From contig SVDM01000017.1 of assembly GCA_015058015.1 (NCBI GenBank), positions 1 through 51,747 on the forward strand: DNA of 51,747 bases, given 5' to 3'. This DNA is from Lachnospiraceae bacterium (GTDB lineage: Bacteria > Bacillota > Clostridia > Lachnospirales > Lachnospiraceae). Shown in pieces: positions 50,537-51,747 of this stretch. The translations under genes and the position numbers were made by a program. The notes beneath the pieces are model-generated. The model did no database searches and was not told the DNA's origin. It was given only the letters and a program-made list of their open reading frames with translations. Position 1 is the stretch's first letter. Each line of letters begins with the position of its first letter.

Positions 50537-50575
50537 TTCAATTTAGTCATAATAAAGGCAAATGACTAAATTGAA
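50537..50575. repeat. Perfect 14-bp inverted repeat
   Basis: TTCAATTTAGTCAT and ATGACTAAATTGAA are separated by 11 bases. A near copy of the right arm, ATGACGAAATTG, follows at about 50582. Otherwise 50059-50763 is AT-rich with no intact gene visible; one frame near 50570-50617 reads IENLDDEIAGALKRV before a stop and may be a gene relic. Confidence 0.7.
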
Positions 50576-50763
50576 AATCTAGATGACGAAATTGCTGGCG
50601 CATTAAAACGAGTGTGAGTCTTTCTGGTGTCTGAAATTCATGCGTTCGCACGAATTATTATAATAAACATGAATAACTTGTGATATAATGTTAAGACCAT
50701 TATTATTGAAGATGTTATTTGTGGATATTATAAGAATTTATTTATGTAGAAAAGAGTAGTAAT

Positions 50764-51675
50764 ATGGCAAAAAAATCTAATTTACAGGCGGATTTTCCTG
50801 ATATTGCTAAACAATGGCACCCCACAAAAAATGGAGATATTACTCCTGATATGATATCAGCTAAATCAAAAGAAAAATACTGGTGGCTTGGGGAATGTGG
50901 CCACGAATGGCAAACTCAGGTGTATGTTAGAACGACAAATCATGGTTGTCCATATTGTGCAGGGAAAAAGGTGCTTAGGGGCTTTAACGATTTGGCTTTT
51001 GTTAATCCAGAAATAGCAGCTGAATGGCACCCAAATAAAAATGGCGATTTGAAACCAACTATGGTCGCTCCATCGTCGAACAAAAAAGTATGGTGGCTTG
51101 GAAAATGTGGTCACGAATGGCAAACGACAATTGATAGGAGAAAAAGAGGAGATGGATGCCCAATCTGTGCAAAGGAATTACAAACATCGTTTCCGGAGCA
51201 AGCTTTATTTTATTATGTGAGGCAATATTTTGAAGATGCTACTAATTCTGATTATGCTGCTATTGGAGCGGAACTAGACATTTATATTCCTTCAAAGAGA
51301 ATTGCTATTGAATATGATGGTTTTAACTGGCATAAAAATAGTTCTTTTGAAAAAGAAAAAAATAGTTTGTGTCAAGAAAAAGGAATCAAGCTTATCCGGA
51401 TAAGAGAAGAGGGACTTAAATTATATGAAGATTGTGTATGTATAATTCGTCGTAATCGGACGGATAAAGCTAGTCTGAGTTTAGCAATCCTTCAAACAAT
51501 AGAATTTTTGGATCCAAATAGTATGCCTGATATTGATATTGAGAGGGATCGTATAGATATTCTAAATAATTATCTATCTAATGAAAAAAAGAAAAGCTTA
51601 GATTCTCTTTATCCTGACATTGCAAAACAGTGGCATCCTACGAAAAACGGGAATATTTCACCGACGATGGTGTAA
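50764..51675 (+). CDS. Zinc-ribbon (DUF4379-type) protein with Vsr-like nuclease domain, 3'-truncated
   Basis: A 303-residue protein. Two full treble-clef repeats (about 12-63 and 79-135) each show HP-K-NGD, WWLG-CGHEWQT and CPxC. A nuclease-like domain follows (about 140-225): SFPEQAL, ELDIYIPSKRIAIEYDG and a Lys-rich WHKN segment fit a PD-(D/E)xK fold related to Vsr endonucleases. A third ribbon starts YPDIAKQWHPTKNGNISPTM and is cut before its cysteines, because TAA comes where IS-like sequence begins. Codon use is markedly AT-rich compared with the rest of the window, indicating acquisition. Likely a defence or mobile-element nuclease, now probably incomplete. Confidence 0.82.
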   Translation: MAKKSNLQADFPDIAKQWHPTKNGDITPDMISAKSKEKYWWLGECGHEWQTQVYVRTTNHGCPYCAGKKVLRGFNDLAFVNPEIAAEWHPNKNGDLKPTMVAPSSNKKVWWLGKCGHEWQTTIDRRKRGDGCPICAKELQTSFPEQALFYYVRQYFEDATNSDYAAIGAELDIYIPSKRIAIEYDGFNWHKNSSFEKEKNSLCQEKGIKLIRIREEGLKLYEDCVCIIRRNRTDKASLSLAILQTIEFLDPNSMPDIDIERDRIDILNNYLSNEKKKSLDSLYPDIAKQWHPTKNGNISPTMV

Positions 51676-51747
51676 ATGTCAATATAAAAATGTAGGAAAA
51701 GTGGAAAATAAAAATGTAGGTTTTTCCGCTTATTCCTCAGCCACTTG
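51671..51747 (+). mobile_element. Terminal part of a probable IS21-family element
   Basis: From TGTAAATGTC onward the DNA contains ATAAAAATGTAGG twice (51684-51696 and 51708-51720), a 24-bp period. Repeated short sequences at the ends and a TGT start are typical of IS21-type elements. It begins within the last codons of the nuclease gene and supplies its stop. The transposase genes would lie beyond the window. Confidence 0.6.

Noticed and set aside
51684-51720. CRISPR array
   Set aside because: Only two short 13-bp repeats at a 24-bp period; no spacers of regular size. They fit insertion-sequence ends better.

Overview
The window looks like a chromosomal segment of an obligately anaerobic Bacillota, most likely a Clostridia of the Lachnospiraceae type. 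The signs are strong AGGAGG ribosome-binding sites, consensus sigma-A promoters, a perfect CIRCE (HrcA) operator, 2-hydroxyacyl-CoA dehydratase and URO-D-type methyltransferase-like enzymes, ammonia-dependent AsnA, a MoxR/DUF58/VWA operon and ECF transporters. The assignment rests on gene content and signals only; there is no rRNA or tRNA in the window.

Layout. 1-78: the 3' end (domains V and VI) of a group II intron entering from the left. 86-5411: ahcY, an EF-hand protein, a MATE exporter and asnA. 5595-20202: a large catabolic island holding two URO-D-family proteins, two PucR/CdaR-type regulators, a CitMHS carrier, a two-subunit 2-hydroxyacyl-CoA dehydratase-like enzyme with a family III CoA-transferase, a LysR regulator, a GPH-type symporter and a calcineurin-like phosphoesterase. 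20238-26283: a cyclic-nucleotide-binding-fold protein, CIRCE-controlled hsp20, galK, a chemotaxis receptor, apt and a hypothetical. 26402-31977: MoxR, DUF58, a small membrane protein, two VWA proteins and a TPR protein (Bat-like operon), then a small hypothetical. 32039-36796 (minus strand): an A-T-C nonribosomal peptide synthetase and a membrane-anchored carboxylesterase. 36967-43332: a MacB/FtsX-type ABC exporter and a complete ECF importer (S, T and fused double ATPase), both under promoters carrying the same GTTAG-N5-GCTAAC palindrome. 43418-50058: a lipoprotein, a GGDEF protein, a HigB/HigA-ImmA toxin-antitoxin module, a flavin reductase-like protein, an alpha/beta-hydrolase-glutathione peroxidase fusion and a free-standing condensation-like acyltransferase. 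50059-51747: a decayed, AT-rich, repeat-rich region with a gene remnant, long hairpins and a zinc-ribbon nuclease gene cut off by what looks like the end of an IS21-type element.

How it works together. The catabolic island has the parts to import an organic acid or glycoside, form its CoA ester (CoA-transferase), dehydrate it (2-hydroxyacyl-CoA dehydratase) and possibly transfer a methyl group (URO-D family), under local PucR and LysR control. The dehydratase pair is odd: one subunit has lost all three usual Fe-S cysteines. The second notable system is the metal-type regulon shared by the FtsX exporter and the ECF importer, next to a small NRPS locus. Substrates in both are unknown, and these are the best candidates for undescribed biology here.
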